From NCBI GenBank assembly GCA_947454055.1, contig CANGIS010000022.1, positions 1-43,938 of the forward strand: DNA of 43,938 bases. The letters run 5' to 3'. The notes beneath the pieces were generated by a model, which saw nothing but the letters and a program-made list of their open reading frames with translations, searched no databases and was not told where the DNA came from. This document shows, piece after piece, positions 31,834 to 40,499 of the stretch. Both the position numbers and the translations under genes were made by a program. The number at the start of each line of letters is the position of its first letter. Position 1 is the stretch's first letter. Source of the stretch: Hyphomicrobiales bacterium. Lineage in GTDB: Bacteria > Pseudomonadota > Alphaproteobacteria > Rhizobiales > Beijerinckiaceae.

Positions 31834-32418
31834 ATGAAGCGCGTGCGCACCGGTATTCTGATTTCCGGTCGTGGCACCAATATGTCCGCGTTGATTGACG
31901 CCGCCAAGCGATCTGATTTTCCGGCTGAGATTGTAGTGGTGATCTCCAACATCGCGGAAGCTGGCGGATTGGCCCGCGCCGCCGAGGCCGGCATACCGAC
32001 CCTCACGCTGTCCCATCGGGACTTTTCAACCCGCGAAGCCTTCGAGGCAGCGATGGATCGCGCCTTGCGCGCGGCCCGCGTCGAATTGGTCTGTTTGGCC
32101 GGATTTATGCGGGTGTTAACTCCCGGCTTTATCGCCCAATGGAAAGGCCGCTTGCTGAACATCCATCCGTCTCTGCTGCCTGCCTTTCGGGGGCTTCATA
32201 CCCATGAACAGGCCCTAGCGGCCGGCGCTAAACATCATGGCTGTACCGTGCACCATGTCGTGCCCGAACTCGATGCGGGCCCCGTCATCGCCCAAGCCTC
32301 CGTGCCCGTTCTGGCCGGCGATACACCCGACAGCCTCGCCGCCCGCGTATTGGCCGAGGAAGTCAAACTTTACCCCGTGGCCTTGGCCAATATCGCTAAA
32401 TCGCTCCGCCCCCTTTGA
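31834..32418 (+). CDS. purN: Phosphoribosylglycinamide formyltransferase
   Basis: PurN transfers a formyl group from 10-formyl-tetrahydrofolate to GAR, step three of purine synthesis. The 195 residues begin [17 protein letters not shown]. The catalytic Asn-His-Asp set lies in [12 protein letters not shown] and [15 protein letters not shown]. It is separated from purM by one base, so translation is probably coupled. Its TGA stop lies inside the -35 box of the predicted ndk promoter. Confidence 0.97.
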   Translation: MKRVRTGILISGRGTNMSALIDAAKRSDFPAEIVVVISNIAEAGGLARAAEAGIPTLTLSHRDFSTREAFEAAMDRALRAARVELVCLAGFMRVLTPGFIAQWKGRLLNIHPSLLPAFRGLHTHEQALAAGAKHHGCTVHHVVPELDAGPVIAQASVPVLAGDTPDSLAARVLAEEVKLYPVALANIAKSLRPL

Positions 32419-32443
32419 CCGATCCGGCCAGCACGGCTATAGA
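32415..32443 (+). promoter_or_regulatory. Sigma-70-type promoter of ndk
   Basis: TTGACC (32415-32420), a 17-base spacer and TATAGA (32438-32443) form a near-consensus promoter ending 34 bases before the ndk ATG. The purN stop codon (32416-32418) is part of the -35 box. The -10 is set in GGCTATAG, as at yajC. Confidence 0.62.
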
Positions 32444-32477
32444 GCGCGGGCATTCCAACCAACACAGGATTATTCCC

Positions 32478-32900
32478 ATGGCGCTCCAGCGCACTTTTTC
32501 TATTTTGAAGCCCGACGCGACCGCCCGTAACCTCACCGGCGCCGTCAATGCCGTGATCGAGAAGGCCGGTCTGCGGATTGTAGCCCAGAAGCGCATCCAC
32601 ATGACCCGCGATCAGGCAGGTCAGTTCTATTCGGTCCACAAAGAGCGTCCTTTCTTCGGCGAACTCGTCGATTTCATGACCTCGGGCCCGGTTGTCGTTC
32701 AGGTTCTTGAAGCCGAAGACGCGATTGCGAAATATCGCGAAGTGATGGGCGCCACCAATCCAGCCAACGCGGCTGACGGCACCATCCGCAAGCTGTTTGC
32801 CCAGTCGGTCGGCGAAAACACGGTCCATGGCTCGGATGCGCCAGAAACCGCCGCGATCGAAATCGCCCAGTTCTTCTCGGGCAACGAAATCGTCGGCTAA
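32478..32900 (+). CDS. ndk: Nucleoside diphosphate kinase
   Basis: Ndk balances nucleoside triphosphate pools by transferring the gamma phosphate through a phospho-histidine. The 140 residues begin [14 protein letters not shown], carry the [13 protein letters not shown] stretch and end with the catalytic His in [12 protein letters not shown]. Length is exactly that of the family. ACAGGA lies upstream of ATG 32478. It follows purN but has its own predicted promoter, so it can be expressed apart from purMN. Confidence 0.98.
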   Translation: MALQRTFSILKPDATARNLTGAVNAVIEKAGLRIVAQKRIHMTRDQAGQFYSVHKERPFFGELVDFMTSGPVVVQVLEAEDAIAKYREVMGATNPANAADGTIRKLFAQSVGENTVHGSDAPETAAIEIAQFFSGNEIVG

Positions 32901-32953
32901 TCGACGACAAAGCGATCTATTGCCTGACGGGCGCGGAGGTGTAATCTCTCCCC

Positions 32954-35041
32954 ATGAATGCGCCCGTCAGTGTCACCCGCAAAAATTCGGTCTGTCCGCA
33001 TGATTGCCCCTCCGCCTGTGCGCTCGAGGTGGAAGTCTTGGACAACAAGACCATCGGCCGCGTATACGGCTCCAAGGCCCAAACCTACACCGCCGGCGTC
33101 ATCTGCGCGAAAGTCGCGCGCTATGCCGAGCGCAACCACCATCCCGACCGCCTTCTCTATCCGCTCAAGCGCACCGGTCCCAAGGGCTCGGGGCAATTTA
33201 GCCGTGTCTCATGGGATGAGGCGATGGCGGAAATCGCCCAACGCCTGCTGACAATTGAAGCCGAACACGGGTCTGAAGCGATCTGGCCCTATTTTTATGC
33301 CGGTACCATGGGTCTCGTGAACCGGGACGGCATCAAACGGCTGACACACGTCAAAAAATATTCCGGCTTTTATTCCTCCATCTGCATCAACCTCGCTTGG
33401 CCGGGCTATCTTGCCGGCACGGGTAAAATGATGGGTCCCGATCCGCGCGAAATGGCGCTTTCCGATTGTGTGGTGATTTGGGGAACGAACGCGGTCGCAA
33501 CCCAGGTCAATGTGATGACGCACGCCATCCGCGCGCGCAAAGAACGTGGTGCAAAGATTATAGCGATTGACATCTACCGGACGCCAACACTCGACCAAGC
33601 CGATCTGGCTCTCATCGTGAAGCCCGGCACCGACGGCGCCCTCGCCACAGCGGTGATGCATGTGTTGTTTCGTGATGGTTTAGTGGATCGTGAATATCTC
33701 ATAAATTCAACGGATTATTCCGAAGATTTCGAGCACCACATTAAAACAAAATCGCCCGAATGGGCCGCAACCCTTACCGGTCTTTCGGTGGCGGAAATAG
33801 AGGCTTTTGCGCATCTGGTTGGACACAACAAACGGTCCTATTTCCGGCTCGGCTATGGCTTTTCCCGTCAGCGCAACGGTGCCGTCAACATGCATGCGGC
33901 CAGTTGCATTGCTGCGGTTACGGGCGCTTGGCAATATGAAGGCGGCGGCGCTTTCCATAACAATGGCGCAATCTATCACTGGCGCAAATCACTGATCGAA
34001 GGGCTTGATGCGGTCGACAAATCCATTCGCCAGCTTGACCAATCGCAGATCGGGCGGGTGCTGACCGGCGACGAAGATGCCTTGCGCGGCGGCGGACCCG
34101 TTAAGGCGCTGTTTATTCAGAGCACCAATCCAATGTCGGTGGCGCCCGAACAAACCTTGGTCAAACAAGGCTTTGCCCGCGAGGATTTGTTTACCGTCGT
34201 GCACGAGCAGTTCATGACGGATACGGCAAAAATGGCCGATTTTGTGCTGCCTGCAACCATGTTTACCGAGCATGACGACCTTTATCAGGGGGGCGGCCAT
34301 CAATATCTCGGCCTCGGGCCAAAATTGATCGACCCGCCCGGCGAATGCCGCTCCAACCATGAGGTGATCTGTGATTTGGCCCAAAGGGTCGGTGCCCAGC
34401 ATGAAGGGTTCGGCATGACGAGCCGGGCGATCATCGATTGGACCTTGCAGAAATCGAACTGGGGCACGCTCGAAGGACTCGAAGCAAAGGGCTATATCGA
34501 CGCCCAGCCAGCTTTTGAAGAAGCCCATTTCCGCAACGGCTTTGCGTGGCCCGACTGCAAATTCCGCTTCAAGCCCGATTGGCCGAAGGTGCCCTTCGGC
34601 GGCGGCAGAGCCTCGGGGCCCATCGGTGATATGCCGACCTATCCGGACCATTGGGCGGTATCGGAAAAAGCGACGACCGAATACCCGTTCCGCTTGGCTA
34701 CTTCTCCGGCTCGCAACTATCTCAACTCTACCTTCACCGAAACCGCGACATCGAAATCCCGCGAGGGTGAACCAACCGTTTTAATCCACCCTGACGACGC
34801 GGCTCAGCATCAGATTGCCGATCAGTCCTATGTCGCCCTTTATAACGCACGCGGAACCGTGCGGCTGAAGGCTAAGCATTTCGACGGCATCAAGCGGGGC
34901 GTGTTGGTGGCTGAATCGATTTGGCCAAACAGTGCCTATGCCGATGGCAATGGCATCAACACGCTGGTGGGCGCCGATTCGCCTGCCCCCTTTGGCGGCG
35001 CGGCTTTTCACGACAACAGCGTCGGCTTGCGGGCGCTCTGA
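32954..35041 (+). CDS. Molybdopterin oxidoreductase with N-terminal [4Fe-4S] domain
   Basis: This belongs to the DMSO reductase superfamily, which uses a molybdenum bis-MGD cofactor. The 695 residues have an N-terminal iron-sulfur motif, Cys14-x3-Cys18-x3-Cys22 and then Cys51 in GVICAKVARYAE. The molybdopterin-binding core follows, and a C-terminal dinucleotide-binding domain includes YPFRLATSPARNYLNSTF. Cys144 in SSICINLAW is a candidate metal ligand, by position only. No twin-arginine signal is seen, so it should be cytoplasmic. Substrate is unknown; no partner electron-transfer subunit lies beside it. Its stop directly abuts the recG ATG. MobA, needed for its cofactor, is encoded 8 kb away. 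Confidence 0.92.
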   Translation: MNAPVSVTRKNSVCPHDCPSACALEVEVLDNKTIGRVYGSKAQTYTAGVICAKVARYAERNHHPDRLLYPLKRTGPKGSGQFSRVSWDEAMAEIAQRLLTIEAEHGSEAIWPYFYAGTMGLVNRDGIKRLTHVKKYSGFYSSICINLAWPGYLAGTGKMMGPDPREMALSDCVVIWGTNAVATQVNVMTHAIRARKERGAKIIAIDIYRTPTLDQADLALIVKPGTDGALATAVMHVLFRDGLVDREYLINSTDYSEDFEHHIKTKSPEWAATLTGLSVAEIEAFAHLVGHNKRSYFRLGYGFSRQRNGAVNMHAASCIAAVTGAWQYEGGGAFHNNGAIYHWRKSLIEGLDAVDKSIRQLDQSQIGRVLTGDEDALRGGGPVKALFIQSTNPMSVAPEQTLVKQGFAREDLFTVVHEQFMTDTAKMADFVLPATMFTEHDDLYQGGGHQYLGLGPKLIDPPGECRSNHEVICDLAQRVGAQHEGFGMTSRAIIDWTLQKSNWGTLEGLEAKGYIDAQPAFEEAHFRNGFAWPDCKFRFKPDWPKVPFGGGRASGPIGDMPTYPDHWAVSEKATTEYPFRLATSPARNYLNSTFTETATSKSREGEPTVLIHPDDAAQHQIADQSYVALYNARGTVRLKAKHFDGIKRGVLVAESIWPNSAYADGNGINTLVGADSPAPFGGAAFHDNSVGLRAL

Positions 35042-37141
35042 ATGCGTCCACCCTCACTCAACCCGCTCTTTGCGCCGATCCGGGGGCTTCCCGGAATCGG
35101 GCCAAAAATGGCGCCGCTTTACGATAAATTACTGGCGCCACAGGCGTCCGAGGCCAGAATCATCGATCTTCTCTTTCACGTGCCGCATGGCGCGGTCGAT
35201 CGCCGGGTGAAGGGCAAGATTGCGGATGCTGTTCCGGGCGAAGTCGGCACCTTTGAAGTTCGCACCATGGCGCATAAACCCGGCCCGCCCGGCCGCGCCA
35301 AATCGCCCTATCGGGTGCTGGTCGAAGATGAAACAGCCGAAATCTCACTGGTCTGGTTCAACGCTAGCCGTGTTCGAATGGAGGCACTGCTGCCGGTTGG
35401 CGAGACGCGCTTCATCTCCGGTACGATCGAAATAAGGGATGGCCAGCTGCAAATGGTGCATCCAGAACGGGTGCTGGACGCCGCAGGGCTTGCCCGTCAG
35501 CCACCTTTCGAGCCGATCTATGGCCTGACCGCAGGCCTTTATCCCCGTGCCCTGATCAAAGCCGCAGAGGCCGCCCTTGAGCGACTGCCCGATTTCGCCG
35601 AGTGGATCGATCCCGCTTTGCTCAAGCGCGAGAATTGGCCAAGCTTTTCCTCTGCCTTGCGCTCGCTGCATCGCCCGCCAACGCTGAGCGATATTGTGCC
35701 CATGGCACCCGCGCGCCTCCGCTTGGCCTATGATGAGCTGCTAGCAGGCCAATTGGCACTGCTCCTGATGCGTGCGCGCATGAAGCGCGAGGCAGGCGCC
35801 TCTCGGACGGGTGACGGCCATCTTGTCAAAGCCATGCTGGCTGCTCTGCCCTTCACACTGACGGAGGGTCAAAAACAGGCCCTCACCGACATCAAACGCG
35901 ATCTGGCATCTCCTGAGCGTATGTTACGACTGCTGCAAGGCGATGTCGGTTCGGGCAAGACGGTTGTGGCGCTGATGGCAATGACGATGGCCGTTGAAGC
36001 CGGTTGGCAGGCAGCCCTCATGGCCCCGACCGAAATTCTGGCCCGCCAGCATTATGAGCGGCTGAAGCCCTTGGCCGATCAGGCCGGCATTACGATTGCC
36101 CTGCTCACGGGGCGCGATAAAGGCGCAGGTCGTGCGCAAACCCTGGCGGGGCTGGCCGATGGTTCCATCCAGTTTGCCATTGGAACGCATGCTTTGTTTC
36201 AAGAAGCTGTCACCTTCCACCGTTTGGGGCTGGCTGTCATTGATGAGCAACACCGCTTCGGCGTTCATCAGAGGCTCGCGCTCTCGAAAAAGGGCGAGGC
36301 GGTTGATGTGCTGGTGATGACGGCAACGCCCATTCCGCGCACGCTGGTGTTGACCTATTTCGGGGATATGGATGTTTCCGTCATTCGCGAAAAGCCAGCA
36401 GGCCGCAAACCGATTGAAACCCGCACCATAGCTCTCGAACGATTAAGCGAAGTCGCCAACGGCTTGGGCCGCGCTTTAGCGAGCGGCCAACGCGTTTATT
36501 GGATTTGCCCGCTGGTCGAGGAATCCGAAGACCTTGATCTGGCTGCAGCCCAAGAACGTTTCGAGGATTTGCAGAAAATCTATGGCACCGAGGTCGGCCT
36601 CGTTCACGGCCAGATGAAGGGAACCGAGAAAGACTTAGCGATGGCTCATTTTGCCGCTGGCCGGACGCGTATTCTTGTTGCAACCACCGTGGTTGAAGTG
36701 GGCGTTGATGTGCCCGAAGCCACCATCATGGTGATCGAACATGCCGAGCGCTTCGGCCTGTCGCAACTCCACCAGTTGCGCGGTCGGGTCGGCCGCGGTG
36801 CCGAACGCTCAAGCTGCATCCTGCTGTTCGGCAATCTGGGCGAGATTGGTCGCGCGCGGCTAGAAACCATGCGTTCGACCAATGACGGCTTTGAAATCGC
36901 CGAACAAGATTTGAAACTGCGCGGAGAAGGCGACGTTCTCGGCACCCGACAATCCGGTATGCCGGGCTTTCGCCTTGCCGTGCCTGAAAAACATGGGGAA
37001 CTCTTGGCGATTGCGCGCGACGATGCCAAAAACATCTTGGCGCACGACCCGCGGCTCGAAACGCCGAGGGGCGAAGCCGTTCGTACCTTGCTCTATCTGT
37101 TCGAACGCGACGAGGCGATCCGCTTGATCCGCGCCGGGTAA
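35042..37141 (+). CDS. recG: ATP-dependent DNA helicase RecG
   Basis: RecG remodels stalled replication forks and branched recombination intermediates. The 699 residues show an N-terminal wedge/OB region, Walker A GDVGSGKTVVAL at about 300, the Walker B box VIDEQHRFGV, motif III MTATPIPRTL, and the C-terminal helicase lobe with TTVVEVGVDVPEA and QLRGRVGRG. Length and motif order are typical. The ATG immediately follows the TGA of the molybdopterin oxidoreductase, with no space for a separate ribosome-binding site outside that gene. The stop is 10 bases from the convergent exporter gene. Confidence 0.97.
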   Translation: MRPPSLNPLFAPIRGLPGIGPKMAPLYDKLLAPQASEARIIDLLFHVPHGAVDRRVKGKIADAVPGEVGTFEVRTMAHKPGPPGRAKSPYRVLVEDETAEISLVWFNASRVRMEALLPVGETRFISGTIEIRDGQLQMVHPERVLDAAGLARQPPFEPIYGLTAGLYPRALIKAAEAALERLPDFAEWIDPALLKRENWPSFSSALRSLHRPPTLSDIVPMAPARLRLAYDELLAGQLALLLMRARMKREAGASRTGDGHLVKAMLAALPFTLTEGQKQALTDIKRDLASPERMLRLLQGDVGSGKTVVALMAMTMAVEAGWQAALMAPTEILARQHYERLKPLADQAGITIALLTGRDKGAGRAQTLAGLADGSIQFAIGTHALFQEAVTFHRLGLAVIDEQHRFGVHQRLALSKKGEAVDVLVMTATPIPRTLVLTYFGDMDVSVIREKPAGRKPIETRTIALERLSEVANGLGRALASGQRVYWICPLVEESEDLDLAAAQERFEDLQKIYGTEVGLVHGQMKGTEKDLAMAHFAAGRTRILVATTVVEVGVDVPEATIMVIEHAERFGLSQLHQLRGRVGRGAERSSCILLFGNLGEIGRARLETMRSTNDGFEIAEQDLKLRGEGDVLGTRQSGMPGFRLAVPEKHGELLAIARDDAKNILAHDPRLETPRGEAVRTLLYLFERDEAIRLIRAG

Positions 37142-37151
37142 TCCGTTGCGG

Positions 37152-37766
37152 TTACGCCGGCAGCAGCAGAGGTTGCAGAAGCTGAAAAGCGATGAGCAGC
37201 AAAAGCCCGCCGATCGCGCCATCAAGCACCCGCCACGCATTGGGCCGTGCCAGCCATCCACCCATCCGCTTCGCACCATAACCGAGCGAAAAGAAAAATA
37301 CGAAAGAAGCCGAAATCGCTCCCGCTGCGAAACGCCAGCGTTGATCGCCGAAACCGGAAGCCACCGATCCCACCAGCACCACGGTATCGATATAGACATG
37401 CGGGTTAAGCCAGGTCAGCAACGCCGTGCTGACCAGCGTGCGAAGGAGGGAAGAAGACTGACCGCTGGCCATTTGTAACGCCGAGGAATTTTTGACCGCG
37501 GCTTGAAAACGCCCGAACGAATAATAGGCCAGATAAAGCGCACCAGCGACCCTTAGCCCGTTCTCGATCCATGGCAGAAGACGCGCAATCTGATCGAAAA
37601 AGAGAACGCCTATAACCATCAGCACGGCATCCGAAACCGCGCATACGAGGCAAACCCATAAAATATGCTCGTTCTTCAGCCCCTGCCGCAGCACAAAGGC
37701 GTTTTGCGCACCAATGGCAACAATCAAGCTTAAGCCAAGCCCGAAGCCGGATAAAAAACTATTCAT
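37152..37766 (-). CDS. LysE/ArgO-family amino acid exporter
   Basis: LysE-type carriers export basic amino acids such as arginine or lysine. From ATG 37766 the 204 residues begin MNSFLSGFGLGLSLIVAIGAQNAFVLRQG, the family's N-terminal signature, and contain about six membrane segments plus the TWLNPHVYIDTV motif of ArgO/LysE. The frame opens 14 codons earlier but would overlap the DUF502 gene by 29 bases. Substrate is inferred from the family only. Confidence 0.9.
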   Translation of the reverse strand: MNSFLSGFGLGLSLIVAIGAQNAFVLRQGLKNEHILWVCLVCAVSDAVLMVIGVLFFDQIARLLPWIENGLRVAGALYLAYYSFGRFQAAVKNSSALQMASGQSSSLLRTLVSTALLTWLNPHVYIDTVVLVGSVASGFGDQRWRFAAGAISASFVFFFSLGYGAKRMGGWLARPNAWRVLDGAIGGLLLLIAFQLLQPLLLPA

Positions 37767-37779
37767 CGGGGATGCGGTC

Positions 37780-38502
37780 CTAGCGATTCTTGGGATTGGA
37801 AGGAGCAAAATTCTCCTTGCCCGCCACCGGCTGAATGAGGCCGGCTGACATCACGAGCTTGGCCGCCTCGTCAATGGAAATGGCGACCTCGATCACATCC
37901 GCTTTGCGAAGATAGAGAAAAAAGCCGGTCGTGGGATTGGGCGAGCAGGGCAAGAAACACGAAACATAATCTTCCGGGCCCGGCAAAGCGTTGGACACCA
38001 CGCCTTCGGGGGGCGTCGAGATAAACACAATCGACCACAAACCCTTTGCCGGATATTCGATCAAGCCCACTTTGCGGAACGAGGTTCCCGTCTGGGAAAA
38101 CAACGTCTCGAATACCTGTTTGACACCCTTATAGATGCCTCGCACCACGGGCATTCGTCCCAAAACCGTCTCGCCAATGCCTAGCATCCAGCGGCCGACA
38201 AGATTGGCGGTGAGAAATCCGAGCAGTGTCAAACTGACAAAGGCAATGATCAACCCGAGGCCGGGTATGTTGAAAGGCGCCATCCACTCGGGAAAAAAGC
38301 CTGCAGGGATCAGCGGTTTAAACCAAGCGTCGATCAGCCCGATAATCCATGTCGTAATGTAAACGGTCACAACAAGGGGGCCGGCTATCACGATGCCAGT
38401 GAAGAAATAACCGCGGATGCGTTGGCTAATCGTCGGGCGCACCGGTGCGATGGGCGTAAACGGCCCCGGTTCGCGCATGTCGTAAGGCGTATCGCCAGTC
38501 AT
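37780..38502 (-). CDS. DUF502 family membrane protein
   Basis: DUF502 proteins are widespread inner-membrane proteins without an agreed function. The 240 residues have a short proline-rich cytoplasmic start and two membrane segments at about 33-58 and 78-105. A conserved soluble domain follows, with GRMPVVRGIYKGVKQVFETL and LPCSPNPTTGFFLYL, the recognisable family features. It lies between glmS (74 bases away) and the exporter gene (13 bases). Confidence 0.9.
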   Translation of the reverse strand: MTGDTPYDMREPGPFTPIAPVRPTISQRIRGYFFTGIVIAGPLVVTVYITTWIIGLIDAWFKPLIPAGFFPEWMAPFNIPGLGLIIAFVSLTLLGFLTANLVGRWMLGIGETVLGRMPVVRGIYKGVKQVFETLFSQTGTSFRKVGLIEYPAKGLWSIVFISTPPEGVVSNALPGPEDYVSCFLPCSPNPTTGFFLYLRKADVIEVAISIDEAAKLVMSAGLIQPVAGKENFAPSNPKNR

Positions 38503-38576
38503 GACGGACCTGTCGGTTGGAGATCATCTCGAATGAACGACGCATATCAGCCATCGGCCAAAGCGTCGATTCGGAT

Positions 38577-40406
38577 TTATTCCACCGTTACCGATTTGGC
38601 CAAGTTACGTGGCTGATCGACGTCTTTACCTAGCGCAACGGCTGCGTGATATGCCAGAAGCTGGATCGGTACCGAATAGGCAATCGCAGCAAAACGTGGG
38701 TTCATCGCCGGCATTTCGATTTTCGCCGCCGGTTCCAGGCCAGCCCCGATAAAGCCCTCACGGTCCGAAATCAGGATGATTCTTCCACCCCGCGCTGCGA
38801 CTTCCTGCATATTCGACACGGTTTTCTCATAAAGCCCGTCATGCGGCGCGATCACGATGACCGGCAAACTCTCGTCGATCAGCGCAATCGGACCGTGCTT
38901 CAACTCGCCCGCCGCATAGGCTTCGGCATGGATATAGGAAATTTCCTTCAGCTTCAGCGCGCCTTCGAGCGCCAGCGGATAGCTGGTTCCACGGCCAAGA
39001 TACAGCACGTCGGTTGCCTTCGCCATGTCATGGGCGACATGTTCGATATGCGGTTCAAGCTTTAAAGCTTCGACCATCAGACCGGGCGTTGCGATCAGAT
39101 CATTGACGAGGGCTTCTTCCTCGCCCGCTTTCAGCGTTCCACGTCCGGCCGCGGCCGCAATCGCCAGACACGCCAACGCTGTCAACTGGCAGGTGAATGC
39201 CTTGGTCGAGGCAACGCCGATCTCAGGACCTGCCAGCGTCGGCACAACGACATCGCTTTCACGCGCAATCGAGGAAGTGGTGACGTTGACGACCGACAAA
39301 ATGTGCTGGCCTTGCTCTTTGGCATAACGCAGGCCCGCCAAGGTATCGGCTGTCTCCCCCGATTGCGAAATAAAGATGGCCAGACCGCCCTTCTCGAGCG
39401 GAGCTTCGCGGTAGCGGAATTCGGATGCCACATCGACCTCGACCGGAAGACGCGCCAGCGATTCAAACCAGTATTTTGCAATCTGGCCGGCATAACTTGC
39501 GGTACCACAGGCGGTAATCGAAATGCGCGTCAGTTTCGACCAATCAAACGGCAAAGCCACCGGTAAATGCACCTTGCCTGCGCCAAGATCAAGATAATGG
39601 GCCAAAGTTCGGCCTACCACTTCCGGCTGTTCGGCAATTTCTTTGGCCATGAAATGGCGGTGATTGCCCTTATCGATCAGATAAGCGCCGGCTCCACTTT
39701 TTTGCTTCGTCCGGCTGACAACGGCATTGGTCACGTCGTGAAAGACCGCGCCCTTGCGGTTCAGCACAACCCAATCGCCTTCTTCCAGATAGCTCACCGT
39801 CTCGGTGAACGGGGCGAGCGCCAGCGCGTCAGAGCCAAGATACATCTCATCTTCGCCGTATCCGATGGCCAAAGGGGCGCCTTGCCGTGCCCCGATCAAC
39901 AGATCGCCATGGCCCGAAAACAAAAAGCCCAACGCAAAGGCACCGCGCAACCGAGGTAGGGATTCAGCCACCGCTTTTACGGGATCACCCGTCCGCTGCA
40001 AAGCGCGATCGACGAGATGCAACGCCACTTCGGTGTCGGTCTCGCTCTTGAAGATCGCACCTTCGGCCTGCAATTCGGCACGCAATTCACGAAAATTCTC
40101 GATAATGCCGTTGTGCACCACTGCAACGCGCTCGGTAGCGTGCGGATGGGCATTATCTTCCGACGGTTTGCCATGGGTGGCCCAGCGCGTATGACCGATC
40201 GCGCTGTGACCGAAAAGCGGATGCTGCGCCAGTTTTGCCGCTAGATTCTTGAGCTTACCCTCGGCCCGAAGCCGCTCGATGTTTCCGCCATCGCTCAATG
40301 ACGCAACGCCAGAGGAATCATAACCGCGATATTCAAGGCGCTTTAACGCCTCGATCACCTGGCCCGCAGCGGGTTCCGACGAGAGAATTCCAACGATTCC
40401 GCACAT
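38577..40406 (-). CDS. glmS: Glutamine--fructose-6-phosphate aminotransferase
   Basis: GlmS makes glucosamine-6-phosphate, the first committed step to UDP-GlcNAc. The 609 residues start MCGIVGIL, where Cys2 is the glutaminase nucleophile. GHTRWATHG follows in the amidotransferase domain, and two SIS isomerase domains contain SQSGETADTLAGLR and LGRGTSYPLALEGALKL. The end LAKSVTVE is the conserved C-terminus that closes the active site. AGGA lies upstream of the ATG. No glmS ribozyme features are seen in the 93-base gap after glmU. It forms an operon-like pair with glmU. Confidence 0.98.
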   Translation of the reverse strand: MCGIVGILSSEPAAGQVIEALKRLEYRGYDSSGVASLSDGGNIERLRAEGKLKNLAAKLAQHPLFGHSAIGHTRWATHGKPSEDNAHPHATERVAVVHNGIIENFRELRAELQAEGAIFKSETDTEVALHLVDRALQRTGDPVKAVAESLPRLRGAFALGFLFSGHGDLLIGARQGAPLAIGYGEDEMYLGSDALALAPFTETVSYLEEGDWVVLNRKGAVFHDVTNAVVSRTKQKSGAGAYLIDKGNHRHFMAKEIAEQPEVVGRTLAHYLDLGAGKVHLPVALPFDWSKLTRISITACGTASYAGQIAKYWFESLARLPVEVDVASEFRYREAPLEKGGLAIFISQSGETADTLAGLRYAKEQGQHILSVVNVTTSSIARESDVVVPTLAGPEIGVASTKAFTCQLTALACLAIAAAAGRGTLKAGEEEALVNDLIATPGLMVEALKLEPHIEHVAHDMAKATDVLYLGRGTSYPLALEGALKLKEISYIHAEAYAAGELKHGPIALIDESLPVIVIAPHDGLYEKTVSNMQEVAARGGRIILISDREGFIGAGLEPAAKIEMPAMNPRFAAIAYSVPIQLLAYHAAVALGKDVDQPRNLAKSVTVE

Positions 40407-40499
40407 CTAAAATAATCCTGACATTGGTAGCGACACCGTCTGGTACCCAAACGGCATGGCGATAGGCAAATCACGTTCGGTGACGAAACATAACGGCAG

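Noticed and set aside
40407-40499. glmS ribozyme upstream of glmS
   Set aside because: The gap is only 93 bases and lacks the recognisable core; the ribozyme is also known mainly from Gram-positive bacteria.
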